Shown here: piece after piece, positions 17,828-27,349 of the stretch
How the letters are laid out: each line of letters starts with the position of its first letter
Numbering within the stretch: position 1 is the stretch's first letter
Origin: Saprospiraceae bacterium
Lineage (GTDB): Bacteria; Bacteroidota; Bacteroidia; Chitinophagales; Saprospiraceae
Assembly (NCBI GenBank): GCA_022842725.1
Contig: JALHOZ010000034.1
Location: 1-50,804, forward strand
Direction: 5' to 3'
Length of the DNA stretch: 50,804 bases
The notes under the pieces: model-generated
Seen by the model: only the letters and a program-made list of their open reading frames with translations
The model's database searches: none
Told to the model about the DNA's origin: nothing
Program-made: the position numbers and the translations under genes

Positions 17828-20800
17828 ATGAAAAGGTTTATAAGCGTTTTAGCTGTTTTATTTCTGTACTTCGGACAATATATGTTTGCACAATCCATCC
17901 ATAATTTTTCAGGTAATGAATGGATTAAACCCGGGCAGAAGTATTTAAAAACTAAGGTAGCTGAAAATGGAATCTACCGTATAACCGTAGACGAATTGCA
18001 ACAAGCAGGACTTGATGCATCAAATGTAAAAGGAGACCATATCCAGGTTTGGAATTTTGGAAAACAAATTCCGGTCTACGTTTCAACCAACAACACCTTA
18101 TCCTCAAATGATTACGTTGAATTTTACGGTGAAAAACTGACTTTGGCTTTCGATAGTTTGTTGTTTGTCGATTGGAAAAATGAAATGTTGAATACGGAAT
18201 ACAGTTTTGTGACGGATTCCAATACTTATGTGATCACATTTGATTCTTCAACAGTCAACCCAAGATATGAAACGGTAGAACCGGACTATGAAAATGAATC
18301 ACCTCCCCCTTTGGATTATTACATCCATGAAGATAAGCAGGTTTTTACAGATATTTTTTATAAAATACAACATGGGGAAACCCAATATTCCAATTTTGAA
18401 GCCGCGGAAGGTTGGGCAAAAAGAGGAGAAAAAGAAACAAATACTATTTTTGAACTCAAAGATTACCAAAACAACGGAATACCAGCCAGAATAGGAGCTA
18501 GATTGAGTTCCACTATATTTTTTACCCGACTTCTCATTAGTGTTAATAACCGTTTATTGGATAGTTTTAACCTCAATCCGATCAGGACCCGCCAGATAGA
18601 ATATAATATTCCTTCTCAGGATATCCAAAACACCATGACATTAAGGATTAAAAATGGTTATTCTGAAGATTTACACAGACTTGCCTTCGGATTTATCAGA
18701 TATCCACGACAATTGAAAGCATCAAACAGTAAACTGTTTTTAATGCAGTTTGGAGATGTCAATGGAACGTACCTTTTGAATGTAGATAACTTTAATCAGG
18801 GCAACGTTAAACCGGTAGTTTACAATCCGCAATCGCAAAAAAGAATTTTGGCTAACAGTACTTCGCCACAAACAACCAACATCATACTGGATGTAAAAAA
18901 AGATCAGTTTTACTACCTTTTGAATAATGAATCGGGGTTTAAAAATGTCCATATTGCGGAGGTATTTGAAGGAAAAACTTTTGAAAATAAAGAAGCAGAT
19001 TATCTGATTATTACGCACAAAAACCTCATGGATGGTGCCAGAGAGTACGCAGATTTCAGATCTGGTGAAGTTGGTGGTTCTTATGAGGTAGAAATTATGG
19101 AAATGCAGGATATATATAATCATTTTGGTTATGGTATTGACAGACATTTTTATGCCTTAAAAAATCTTTCCAAACATCTGAAAAGAGAATGGGACAGTCT
19201 TTCACACATATTTTTATTGGGAAAAGGATTGAGTTATACCCTTATCAGAACAAAAGAAAACATTTCATCATTTGATGGTATCCGTTTTTTTGTTCCTTCT
19301 TACGGTGTCCCGAGTTCAGATAATATGTTGTTTTCTGAAGGAATTAAATCCGATCCACACTTTGCGATAGGCAGATTGGCAGCATTGACCAACCAGGAAG
19401 TAAGAGATTACCTTGAAAAAATTGTTGACTATGAAAAGGTGTATAGCGCGCCACAAACTTTTGAAGATAAATATTGGACAAAAAGAGTATTACATTTAAG
19501 TGGTGGTGGAAATGCTATTGAACAAACACTGATCAGAAACAATATGCTTAACCTTGAGGATGTTTTGGAAAACTCCAGATTGGGCTCAGAAGTATTTACT
19601 TATTATAAAAACAATACAGATGTTTTGGCATCTGCTGCACTTGAAGGTATCACCAGTCTGATTAATACAGGAGTCAGTATCATAACTTTTTACGGACATT
19701 CGGCACCTGGAACCTGGGATTTTAATCTTGAAGATCCTTCTAAATATAAAAATACCGGTAAATATCCGTTTATCAATTCTTTAGGGTGTTATTCAGGAAA
19801 TATTTTTGGGGATAAGGCGGAAACCATTTCGGAAAGGTTTGTCAAAATAAAAGGAAAAGGAGCCATTGGTTTTGTTGCATCCGGGGGAACAGCGTCCATC
19901 CATCAGTTAGGATTATTTGGTTTGGAAAAATACCGACAGATATCAGGTGAAAATTATGGTAAAAGTATCGGAAGAATATTACAAATCTTGAATTTTAATC
20001 AGACAAATACATCGTCTTTTCAGGATCCTTTGTACCAACAACTCATATTACATGGTGACCCTGCAGTGAAATTGTACCATTATGAAGGACCGGACTTTAT
20101 ATTTGATTATTCCTCTGTAAAAACAAAACCTGAATTAATCAATAGTTCTACCGACACTATTGCGCTTTCATTTGATATTTACAACCTGGGATATTCTATT
20201 GAAGACAGCCTGGATATCGAACTTTATCACCAGCTCCCTTCGGGAATTTACAGTGATACGATAAAAATCAGGGTCCCGGCACCAAAATCTCATGGCAAAT
20301 TTGAAGTGTTTTTTAAAAATGTTGGAGTCAAAGGAATCGGGAAAAATCAGATTTTTGCAAAGATTGACCCGTTAAATCAAATATCAGAACTTCCGGAGCC
20401 CAATGCAGAAAACAATAATGAATTGGTAAATAATGGTATTCCGGGATTTACTTTTTATATCCTTGACAATACAGCGTTACCGGTGGAACCTTGCAACTAT
20501 GCTATAGTAACAGAAGAAAATTTCACCCTGAAAGCTTCGACAAGCAATGCTTTGGTCAAAACCGGAAATTTTGTTTTTCAAATAGACACTACAGAACTGT
20601 TTAACAGCCCTGTGATGACGCAGGGGAAACTGATTGATGTTCGCGGTCTGATCGAGTGGAAACCTCAGATGTCATTTACTTCCGGTATAGTTTATTATTG
20701 GAGGGTCAGCCCGGATAGTATTTCTCCTGAAACGGGATACATATGGCAGGATGCTTCATTTATTTTCCAGCCTTCTTTAGGTATGGGGTTCAACCAAAGC

Positions 20801-22804
20801 CATTTTTATCAATACAAAAATAATAACCGACCAGGTCATATATATATTGACGAGGAACGCAATTTCAGGTTTCCTTTTGGAGAATATTTGATAGATATCG
20901 TTAACGGTGTGTATAGTAATTTTACTTTTGGGACTATCGGGTTTAAATTTAACTTTGAAAACCCTGCAGCTTCCATCCGACCCTGGAATTTTATGCCAAA
21001 CGGTGGTATTTGTATTGCTGTTGTTGATCCCGTTACCAGTGCAGCCGTTGTCAATAACGGCGGTGATTATGGAAGTATATCAGGCGGAAGTTCTTCAAGG
21101 AGATGTTATGGTTTTTTGACTACCAGCCCGAGTGAAAGGAAAAAGGTAATTGATTTTCTTCAGAATAATATACCACAAAACCATTATGTCTACTTTTTTA
21201 CGGTCATGAATACAAATTCAAATGATCTGAAAGTTGAAGAATGGGAAAATGATGTTTTTGATTACGGGACAAGTATTCCGGAATTATTGCGTGATCAGGG
21301 AGCCATTTTGATAGATTCATTAACCAAAAAAGGATCTTTGCCGTATACTTTTAAATTCAGGTATAATAATGGTGTTTTAAATGAAAATTTACTTGAGGAT
21401 TTGACGCAAACCATTTCAACAAAATCATTTTTACCATTTATAAGTACTGAGGGAACCATAAAAATTGATCAAATTGGTCCTGCTTCCAAATGGGAAAAAC
21501 TGGAATACGACCTTTCAAATGTTGAGTCTGTTGATACAATCCATGTAAACGTTTACGGGATACGAAATGATAAACAGCTTGATACACTTTATCAAAACCA
21601 CAAATTGTCTTCACTTCCCTTAGACCTTATTGATGCTGCAGTATATCCATATCTGCAGGTAGAATTATATTGCAAAGATGCTGTAAATCGAAGCGTACCT
21701 AAACTTGATTATCTAAGGGTGTTTTTTAATCCGGTCACTGATCTGGCTTTAGACCCTAAATCAAATTATACTTTTTTGGCAACAAAACTAACCAGAGGTG
21801 AGACGCTGGCTGTTTCCGTCGACCTGAGGAATCTCACAAATGAAAAGGTAGATAGCGTTCAGGTCAAATATTCTATTGTCAATCTTGAGGATAACTCAGA
21901 ATACAGTGAAATCAAAAAGGTCGGACCAATTGAAGGGAATAAATCGGTACCCTTAAACTTTGCTAAAAGGATGTTGAATAAACCCGGAAAACATCTTTTT
22001 GTAGTGGAAGCAAATGATAATCAAAATCCGATGGAAAAACATTTTTTTAATAACATCGGAAAGCAGGAATTTGAAATTTTGCCGGACAAATTTAATCCTT
22101 TTTTGGATGTATATTTTGATGGTCAAAAAATTCTGGACGGAGATATAGTTTCTACCAATCCGGAAATCAAGCTGACATTGAAAGATAATAATTCTTTTAT
22201 TGCTTTGGATGATCCTGAACTTTTTTCTATCAAAATTGATACGGGAAGAAATCAGATCAAAGAAATTCCAATGAATAGTACAGACCTGACTTTTACAGCT
22301 CCGGCATCTGCGGATGAAGCCGCAGTATTGATGTATCATCCTTCTTTTAGGTCAGGTGAGTACAAATTAATGGTACAGGCAAAAGATGCTTCAGGCAATT
22401 TTGCCGGAAACAATGAAAAGGTTATTTCATTTCGTGTGATTGAAGAAGAATCGGTAACCAATGTGTTGAATTATCCGAATCCATTCAGTACGTCAACACA
22501 ATTTGTTTTTACCCTGACAGGTTCAGAAGTACCTCAGGACTTTACCATAAGAATATTTACCATAACAGGTAAACTCATCAGAGAAATCACCAAAGAAGAA
22601 TTGGGACCCCTCAGGATTGGTCTTAACAGAACGCAGTTTAAGTGGGATGGTACAGATGAATTTGGCCAAAAATTGGCTAACGGAGTATATCTTTACAAAG
22701 CTTTTATTCAAAACAGCAATGGAGAAGAATATAAAAATTTATCCAATCAAAGAATAGATACAGCATTTCATGAAGGATTTGGCAAAATGGTCATCCTCAG
22801 ATAG
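17828..22804 (+). CDS. PorU2-like C25 (gingipain-fold) peptidase, putative T9SS sortase
   Basis: This 1658-residue protein has a signal peptide (MKRFISVLAV to about residue 23, cleavage after FAQ). A C25 peptidase domain lies in the first half: the catalytic pair is His624 in YGHSAPGTW and Cys654 in LGCYSGN, followed by GFVASGGT. After it come beta-sandwich repeats and a FlgD-like end (YPNPF, FTITGKLIREI, KWDGTDEFGQKLANGVYLYK). Size and layout fit the PorU2 group, relatives of PorU, which removes cargo sorting domains and links cargo to surface glycan. The start is ATG 17828 (alternative 17813). Its end overlaps the next gene by 35 bases. Whether it is the functional sortase or an accessory protease is undecided. 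Confidence 0.86.
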   Translation: MKRFISVLAVLFLYFGQYMFAQSIHNFSGNEWIKPGQKYLKTKVAENGIYRITVDELQQAGLDASNVKGDHIQVWNFGKQIPVYVSTNNTLSSNDYVEFYGEKLTLAFDSLLFVDWKNEMLNTEYSFVTDSNTYVITFDSSTVNPRYETVEPDYENESPPPLDYYIHEDKQVFTDIFYKIQHGETQYSNFEAAEGWAKRGEKETNTIFELKDYQNNGIPARIGARLSSTIFFTRLLISVNNRLLDSFNLNPIRTRQIEYNIPSQDIQNTMTLRIKNGYSEDLHRLAFGFIRYPRQLKASNSKLFLMQFGDVNGTYLLNVDNFNQGNVKPVVYNPQSQKRILANSTSPQTTNIILDVKKDQFYYLLNNESGFKNVHIAEVFEGKTFENKEADYLIITHKNLMDGAREYADFRSGEVGGSYEVEIMEMQDIYNHFGYGIDRHFYALKNLSKHLKREWDSLSHIFLLGKGLSYTLIRTKENISSFDGIRFFVPSYGVPSSDNMLFSEGIKSDPHFAIGRLAALTNQEVRDYLEKIVDYEKVYSAPQTFEDKYWTKRVLHLSGGGNAIEQTLIRNNMLNLEDVLENSRLGSEVFTYYKNNTDVLASAALEGITSLINTGVSIITFYGHSAPGTWDFNLEDPSKYKNTGKYPFINSLGCYSGNIFGDKAETISERFVKIKGKGAIGFVASGGTASIHQLGLFGLEKYRQISGENYGKSIGRILQILNFNQTNTSSFQDPLYQQLILHGDPAVKLYHYEGPDFIFDYSSVKTKPELINSSTDTIALSFDIYNLGYSIEDSLDIELYHQLPSGIYSDTIKIRVPAPKSHGKFEVFFKNVGVKGIGKNQIFAKIDPLNQISELPEPNAENNNELVNNGIPGFTFYILDNTALPVEPCNYAIVTEENFTLKASTSNALVKTGNFVFQIDTTELFNSPVMTQGKLIDVRGLIEWKPQMSFTSGIVYYWRVSPDSISPETGYIWQDASFIFQPSLGMGFNQSHFYQYKNNNRPGHIYIDEERNFRFPFGEYLIDIVNGVYSNFTFGTIGFKFNFENPAASIRPWNFMPNGGICIAVVDPVTSAAVVNNGGDYGSISGGSSSRRCYGFLTTSPSERKKVIDFLQNNIPQNHYVYFFTVMNTNSNDLKVEEWENDVFDYGTSIPELLRDQGAILIDSLTKKGSLPYTFKFRYNNGVLNENLLEDLTQTISTKSFLPFISTEGTIKIDQIGPASKWEKLEYDLSNVESVDTIHVNVYGIRNDKQLDTLYQNHKLSSLPLDLIDAAVYPYLQVELYCKDAVNRSVPKLDYLRVFFNPVTDLALDPKSNYTFLATKLTRGETLAVSVDLRNLTNEKVDSVQVKYSIVNLEDNSEYSEIKKVGPIEGNKSVPLNFAKRMLNKPGKHLFVVEANDNQNPMEKHFFNNIGKQEFEILPDKFNPFLDVYFDGQKILDGDIVSTNPEIKLTLKDNNSFIALDDPELFSIKIDTGRNQIKEIPMNSTDLTFTAPASADEAAVLMYHPSFRSGEYKLMVQAKDASGNFAGNNEKVISFRVIEEESVTNVLNYPNPFSTSTQFVFTLTGSEVPQDFTIRIFTITGKLIREITKEELGPLRIGLNRTQFKWDGTDEFGQKLANGVYLYKAFIQNSNGEEYKNLSNQRIDTAFHEGFGKMVILR

Positions 22805-23924
22805 AAGAACTGAGAAAATAAATATTCCGTTTCATACTCCTTTAATTACAGGTTATGAACAAAAATTTGTTTTAGAGGCTATTCAAAATAAATACCTTGG
22901 AGCAGAAGGTTTTTTTTCAAAAAAATGTTCAACATTTTTGGAAAATTTGACAGAAAGCAAAAAGGTAATTATGACAACTTCCTGCACAGACGCTCTTGAA
23001 ATGGCGGCTATCTTATCTGATATAAAGGAAGGTGATGAAGTTATTATGGCATCATATAATTTTGTTTCAGCCGCAAATGCTTTTGTCCTTAGAGGGGCCA
23101 AAATCCGGTTCATCGATATTGACCCGATTACAATGAATATGGACGCAAATCTGATTGAGTCTGCTATCTCGCAAAAAACAAAAGTCATAGTCGCTATGCA
23201 CTATGCTGGTGTGCCGTGTGATATGGACAAAATAATGAAAATTGCCAATCAATATCAAATCCTGGTGGTAGAAGATGCTGCCCATTGTATTGGGGCCTAT
23301 TACAAAGACAGACATTTGGGTTCTATCGGACACCTGGGTACACTAAGTTTTCATGAAACAAAAAACATTCAATGTGGGGAAGGTGGAGCTTTATTGGTTA
23401 ATGACGATCGGTTTATTGATCGTGCTCAGATCATTCGGGACAAAGGAACTGACAGAACTAATTTTAACTTGGGAATAGTCAAAAAATATACCTGGGTAGA
23501 CTTAGGCTCCAGTTATGGTTTAAGTGAATTGAATGCTGCTTTTTTGTACGGCCAACTAAATCAAATTAAGGAGGTAAATAATGTTCGTATCAGGCTTTGG
23601 AAACAATACCACACATTCTTTTCCGATTTAAAAATAACCGGAATCCCTGACTTCCATGGTAACGGTCACATTTTCTTCTGGAAATTTGAAACCGAAAAGG
23701 AAAGGGATAAAATGATTCATCATTTAAAAACTTGCAATATTATCGGCGTCTCGCATTATGAACCTCTTCACCTATCCATTGCCGGTAAAAAGTTCGGAAG
23801 GTTTTCAGGTGATGATAAGTTTACAACTTTTGGTGCTAAAACCTTATTAAGACTACCGCTACACAATGGTTTGGATGTTGATGCTATTGAGGACATTATT
23901 CAGGCTATATATAAAGTTTTATGA
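22770..23924 (+). CDS. rffA: DegT/DnrJ/EryC1-family sugar aminotransferase (RffA/WecE-like)
   Basis: This 384-residue PLP enzyme is closest by motif to dTDP-4-amino-4,6-dideoxygalactose transaminase. PLP forms its Schiff base with Lys198 in SFHETKNIQCGEGGALL. VVEDAAHCIGA and the TSCTDALEMAA segment are also typical. The ATG at 22770 lies 35 bases inside the upstream peptidase gene in another frame. No later ATG precedes the conserved NIPFHTPLITG start, so coupling is likely. PorR, needed for the A-LPS anchor of P. gingivalis T9SS cargo, belongs to the same family. Exact sugar specificity is inferred. Confidence 0.87.
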   Translation: MKDLAKWSSSDRRTEKINIPFHTPLITGYEQKFVLEAIQNKYLGAEGFFSKKCSTFLENLTESKKVIMTTSCTDALEMAAILSDIKEGDEVIMASYNFVSAANAFVLRGAKIRFIDIDPITMNMDANLIESAISQKTKVIVAMHYAGVPCDMDKIMKIANQYQILVVEDAAHCIGAYYKDRHLGSIGHLGTLSFHETKNIQCGEGGALLVNDDRFIDRAQIIRDKGTDRTNFNLGIVKKYTWVDLGSSYGLSELNAAFLYGQLNQIKEVNNVRIRLWKQYHTFFSDLKITGIPDFHGNGHIFFWKFETEKERDKMIHHLKTCNIIGVSHYEPLHLSIAGKKFGRFSGDDKFTTFGAKTLLRLPLHNGLDVDAIEDIIQAIYKVL

Positions 23925-23973
23925 AATTTTGGAAGGAACGCGTGAGGAAAATTATTTGATAAGGAAATACGAA

Positions 23974-25434
23974 ATGAAATCAAACCAATTTTTTTTCAAG
24001 TCCGTTCTAATGAAAGGGTTACGTTGGTCCTTTATTTCAACAGTCATTATTTCTGTATTAAGTGTCATGTATTACGCTGTATTGACCAGATATCTAACTC
24101 CTGATGATTTTGGTTTATTTTCAGTTGGATTAATATTTATTGGTTTTATTGAATTTTTTTCAGGAGCAGGAGTCAGCTCAATTGTTATTCAGGAAAAAAG
24201 AGTAAGTGCCGAACAGTATTCAACATTATTCTGGATTAATATTTCAATTGGTATTTTTTTTTCTGGTTTATTGGTTTTGTTCGCACCGATGATCGCCCGT
24301 TTTTTTAAAGATGAAAAACTAACATCGTTGTTATATATATTATCAGCTGCACCAGCACTCAACGCGTTTTCGTTATTGCATAATAATATTCTACGGAGGG
24401 AAATTCAAATTGCCATTAGTGAAAAAATTGAAGTGGTAGCAAATTTGGTTCAGATTGGAACCGGTATTTTTCTGGCAATATCGGGTTATACTTTGATAAG
24501 TTTACCTCTTGCTTTTGTTATCAGCAGATTGGTGTCATGTATAGGTTATCTTACTGCAGGTCACATTTATTTCCTGCCATCGTTTATTTTTAATTATGAA
24601 AGTGTCAGGTCACAACTATCTTTGGGTTCTTACCAACTTTTTGAAAGATTTTTTAATTACATAAGGAGCAATATTGATAAATTTCTGATTGGACGGTTTT
24701 TAGGGACAGAATCATTGGGATATTATAGCCTTGCCCAAAAGGTAATCGACTACCCATTGTCCAAGATTAATCCTGGACTGAATAAAGTTTTATTTCCATA
24801 TTTTTCAAGGTTACAGGAACGTCCAAAAATTATATCAAAATTATATTCCAAAATAATAATTTTTTTAACTCTTGCAGTTACTCCAATATTGATATATGTG
24901 ATCTTCTTTGCAGAAGAAATTGTATCAATATTATTTGATTCTTCATATGAAAATGTGGCTGTTTTGATAAAAATATTATCTGTTCTGGGATTACTAAGGT
25001 CATTTTCCAATATTGGAGGTAACGTATTAAATGCTTTAGGAAAATTTAAAGTAGGTTTTTACTGGAATTTGGTTTGGTCGTTAAGCTTAACATTGATTCT
25101 TTTAATTTCGTTTCAATTTCCAATCAATTTGACTGAATTTACAATGATTGTTTTCCTGGTTAATTTTACTGCTTTTTTTGTTTGGCATTTTATCATCCAC
25201 AAATATATTTCAATACCATATATTAAGTTAATTTTAAACCTGACGGTCGTTTTTTCACTTTTTTTCGCTTTCGTATATATACTTAAGTTTTTCACGCAAT
25301 ATTGGCTTACACACTGGCCACAAACCATGGTCCTTGCTTTTTCATTTCTCATTCTTCTTTTAGTAAACACTTTTTTTGCTGTAACCCTACTTAAAGAAAA
25401 TAAATCCACCATCTTTACATTATGGAGGAATTAA
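23974..25434 (+). CDS. Oligosaccharide flippase (polysaccharide-exporter, Wzx-like)
   Basis: This 486-residue membrane protein has about 12-14 hydrophobic segments and the N-terminal pattern of the MATE/PST flippase superfamily (LTRYLTPDDFGLFSVG, SFISTVIISVLSV). It would flip undecaprenyl-linked repeat units across the inner membrane. The start is ATG 23974; an in-frame ATG at 23866 lies within the aminotransferase gene and adds a non-hydrophobic, non-conserved leader. It overlaps the next glycosyltransferase by 13 bases. The coding sequence is very AT-rich, as is usual for surface-glycan loci. Confidence 0.87.
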   Translation: MKSNQFFFKSVLMKGLRWSFISTVIISVLSVMYYAVLTRYLTPDDFGLFSVGLIFIGFIEFFSGAGVSSIVIQEKRVSAEQYSTLFWINISIGIFFSGLLVLFAPMIARFFKDEKLTSLLYILSAAPALNAFSLLHNNILRREIQIAISEKIEVVANLVQIGTGIFLAISGYTLISLPLAFVISRLVSCIGYLTAGHIYFLPSFIFNYESVRSQLSLGSYQLFERFFNYIRSNIDKFLIGRFLGTESLGYYSLAQKVIDYPLSKINPGLNKVLFPYFSRLQERPKIISKLYSKIIIFLTLAVTPILIYVIFFAEEIVSILFDSSYENVAVLIKILSVLGLLRSFSNIGGNVLNALGKFKVGFYWNLVWSLSLTLILLISFQFPINLTEFTMIVFLVNFTAFFVWHFIIHKYISIPYIKLILNLTVVFSLFFAFVYILKFFTQYWLTHWPQTMVLAFSFLILLLVNTFFAVTLLKENKSTIFTLWRN

Positions 25435-26588
25435 AAGTTATGCACGTTTTACGTTCCTACTTACCAGTTACAGAAAATTGGTTGTTCCATTTACTTTATT
25501 ACGCAAAGGGCATTCGCCATACTATATATTGTGAAAAATATTTACCCGGATTGTTTGAGACGCAGAAATTCTCTTTTTTTATATTGCCTTCTAAGTATGA
25601 ACCTAACTTTGGAAGTACTATTTTTTCGAAACTTATAAGGTTCTTGTATAGTAAACTTTTAAAGGTGTCAGGTATAACCAAAGTAAACTATTTTAAACAA
25701 CTAACAGAATCTGAAAAACCTGATATTCTGCATATTCATTTTGGAACTATGGCTTTGGTTTATGAAAATTACCTTATTAATTCAACTATACCATTCATAG
25801 TTTCATTTTACGGTTACGATTATAGTCCTGGTTTTAACTATGAAAAAATATTTTCAAAAGCTGCTGCAATTATTTGTGAAGGTAAAGCGGGAAAAGAACA
25901 ACTCATTTCTCTTGGTTGTCCTGAGGACAGAATTGTTATTGTTCCCCTCGGTATTATTCCTTCACAAAATACTTTTATAAAGAAAAAGCCTGTTGGTCGG
26001 CTAAACCTTGTACAGATTGCATCTTTCACAGAAAAGAAAGGTCAGATATATGCAATTAAGGCCGTGGAAGATGTTTTGGCCAACTGCCCGAATATTTCTT
26101 TGACCTTAATTGGCCCTGAAAGCGAAGAAAAGAATCGCATTATAAATTATTTTAAACAAAAAGGATTAGAAAATTATATTAAAGTAAAAGGTGCAATTTC
26201 ATTAGATAATTTAAATGAAGAGCTTTGTAATTATGATGTATTTATCCACCCAAGTACAGTAGCAAAAAATGGCGATAATGAAGGCGGAGCACCTGTAGTT
26301 TTACTGAATGCACAAAATTGTGGTCTGCCGGTTATTTCAACTTTTCATAAAGATATACCTCAATATGTTATGCATGAAAAAACCGGTTTATTATCTCCAG
26401 AAAATGACATCAAATTATTAGCTAAAAATATTTTAAAATTTTATAATATGACGTCAGATATTTACGAAGAATATGCAATTAACGCTAAAAACCATGTTGA
26501 AAAAAATTTCAACATAGTTACATTATCAAATTCGTTGCCTTTATTATACAACAATATAAAAAAGAATAAAAAAACAATCAATTTTTAA
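25422..26588 (+). CDS. Glycosyltransferase, GT4-like (GT-B fold)
   Basis: This 388-residue soluble GT-B enzyme has a C-terminal nucleotide-sugar domain beginning VGRLNLVQIASFTEKKG. The donor-site segment HPSTVAKNGDNEGGAPVVLL carries the EGGAPVV form of the EX7E region, followed by GLPVIST and EKTGLL. The N-terminal acceptor domain has DILHIHFGT. It would add one sugar to a lipid-linked or surface glycan. It overlaps the flippase gene by 13 bases, so they are co-translated. Donor and acceptor are unknown. Confidence 0.88.
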   Translation: MEELKVMHVLRSYLPVTENWLFHLLYYAKGIRHTIYCEKYLPGLFETQKFSFFILPSKYEPNFGSTIFSKLIRFLYSKLLKVSGITKVNYFKQLTESEKPDILHIHFGTMALVYENYLINSTIPFIVSFYGYDYSPGFNYEKIFSKAAAIICEGKAGKEQLISLGCPEDRIVIVPLGIIPSQNTFIKKKPVGRLNLVQIASFTEKKGQIYAIKAVEDVLANCPNISLTLIGPESEEKNRIINYFKQKGLENYIKVKGAISLDNLNEELCNYDVFIHPSTVAKNGDNEGGAPVVLLNAQNCGLPVISTFHKDIPQYVMHEKTGLLSPENDIKLLAKNILKFYNMTSDIYEEYAINAKNHVEKNFNIVTLSNSLPLLYNNIKKNKKTINF

Positions 26589-26698
26589 AATATCTTATAA
26601 TTTGAATCAAATAAAGCAATTGTTCTACATCACACTTGGAATTAATGATTTAAAAAAGTAAAAATCATAATTATACTATCACAATCGGAATAATATTT

Positions 26699-27331
26699 AT
26701 GCTGGTAAAGACAATAAAAAAAATAATAAATTATTTCACGATAAACAAAAACTGCCTTGTTTGTCTAAAATGTGACGATTTAGGGAAAGTACCGGAATTG
26801 CCTGAGATTAATTATTCATTACGAACTATGAATATAAATAGTCAAACTGACATTGATCATTGGCTGGAAATTATGCGCGTTTCTTTTAACAGATCTAATT
26901 TAAGTATAAAGGATTTTTATGATAGTGTCCTTCAACATCCTTACTATTCCGTTATTGAAACGTTTTTTTTAGTTGATGATGTAAAACCAATTGCTATAGT
27001 TTCTGCTGCTTATTTTAAAAACAACAACAAAATAGGTGTTACTCATTATCTTGGAATCTCTCAGCAATATAAAGGACAAAAATTAGGCAAATATATGATA
27101 TTATATGCGTTACATTATTTAAGAAAAAAAGGATTTAGCCAATGTGAAGTAGAGACTTATTTAAATTACAAAGAATCTTTAGGAATTCATTTTAATTTTG
27201 GATTTATACCTAAAACAAAATTTGAAAATTGGAATACAGTTGATAATTCCAATCTGGTTTCAAAAATTTTAACAAACAGAGCACTTTCAAAATTTTATAA
27301 AAATTTTAAAAGAAATAAAAATATCAACTGA
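26699..27331 (+). CDS. GNAT-family N-acetyltransferase-like protein
   Basis: This 210-residue protein has a GNAT core at about residues 75-175. The acetyl-CoA segment is ISQQYKGQKLGKYM and the usual late NFGF-type turn is HFNFGFIP. The first ~45 residues are basic and hydrophobic with a CLVCLKC triple-cysteine patch. Being next to a 4-amino-sugar transaminase gene, it could acetylate that sugar as RffC does in E. coli, but similarity to RffC was not seen. A 110-base AT-rich gap separates it from the glycosyltransferase, with TATAATTTG at 26596 as a poor -7 candidate. Confidence 0.72.
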   Translation: MLVKTIKKIINYFTINKNCLVCLKCDDLGKVPELPEINYSLRTMNINSQTDIDHWLEIMRVSFNRSNLSIKDFYDSVLQHPYYSVIETFFLVDDVKPIAIVSAAYFKNNNKIGVTHYLGISQQYKGQKLGKYMILYALHYLRKKGFSQCEVETYLNYKESLGIHFNFGFIPKTKFENWNTVDNSNLVSKILTNRALSKFYKNFKRNKNIN

Positions 27332-27349
27332 TATTTTCTAAAAGCTTTC

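Noticed and set aside
23866-23973. Upstream ATG extending the flippase by 36 residues
   Set aside because: It lies within the aminotransferase coding region and the extra residues do not fit a flippase N-terminus; ATG 23974 leads directly into the conserved part.
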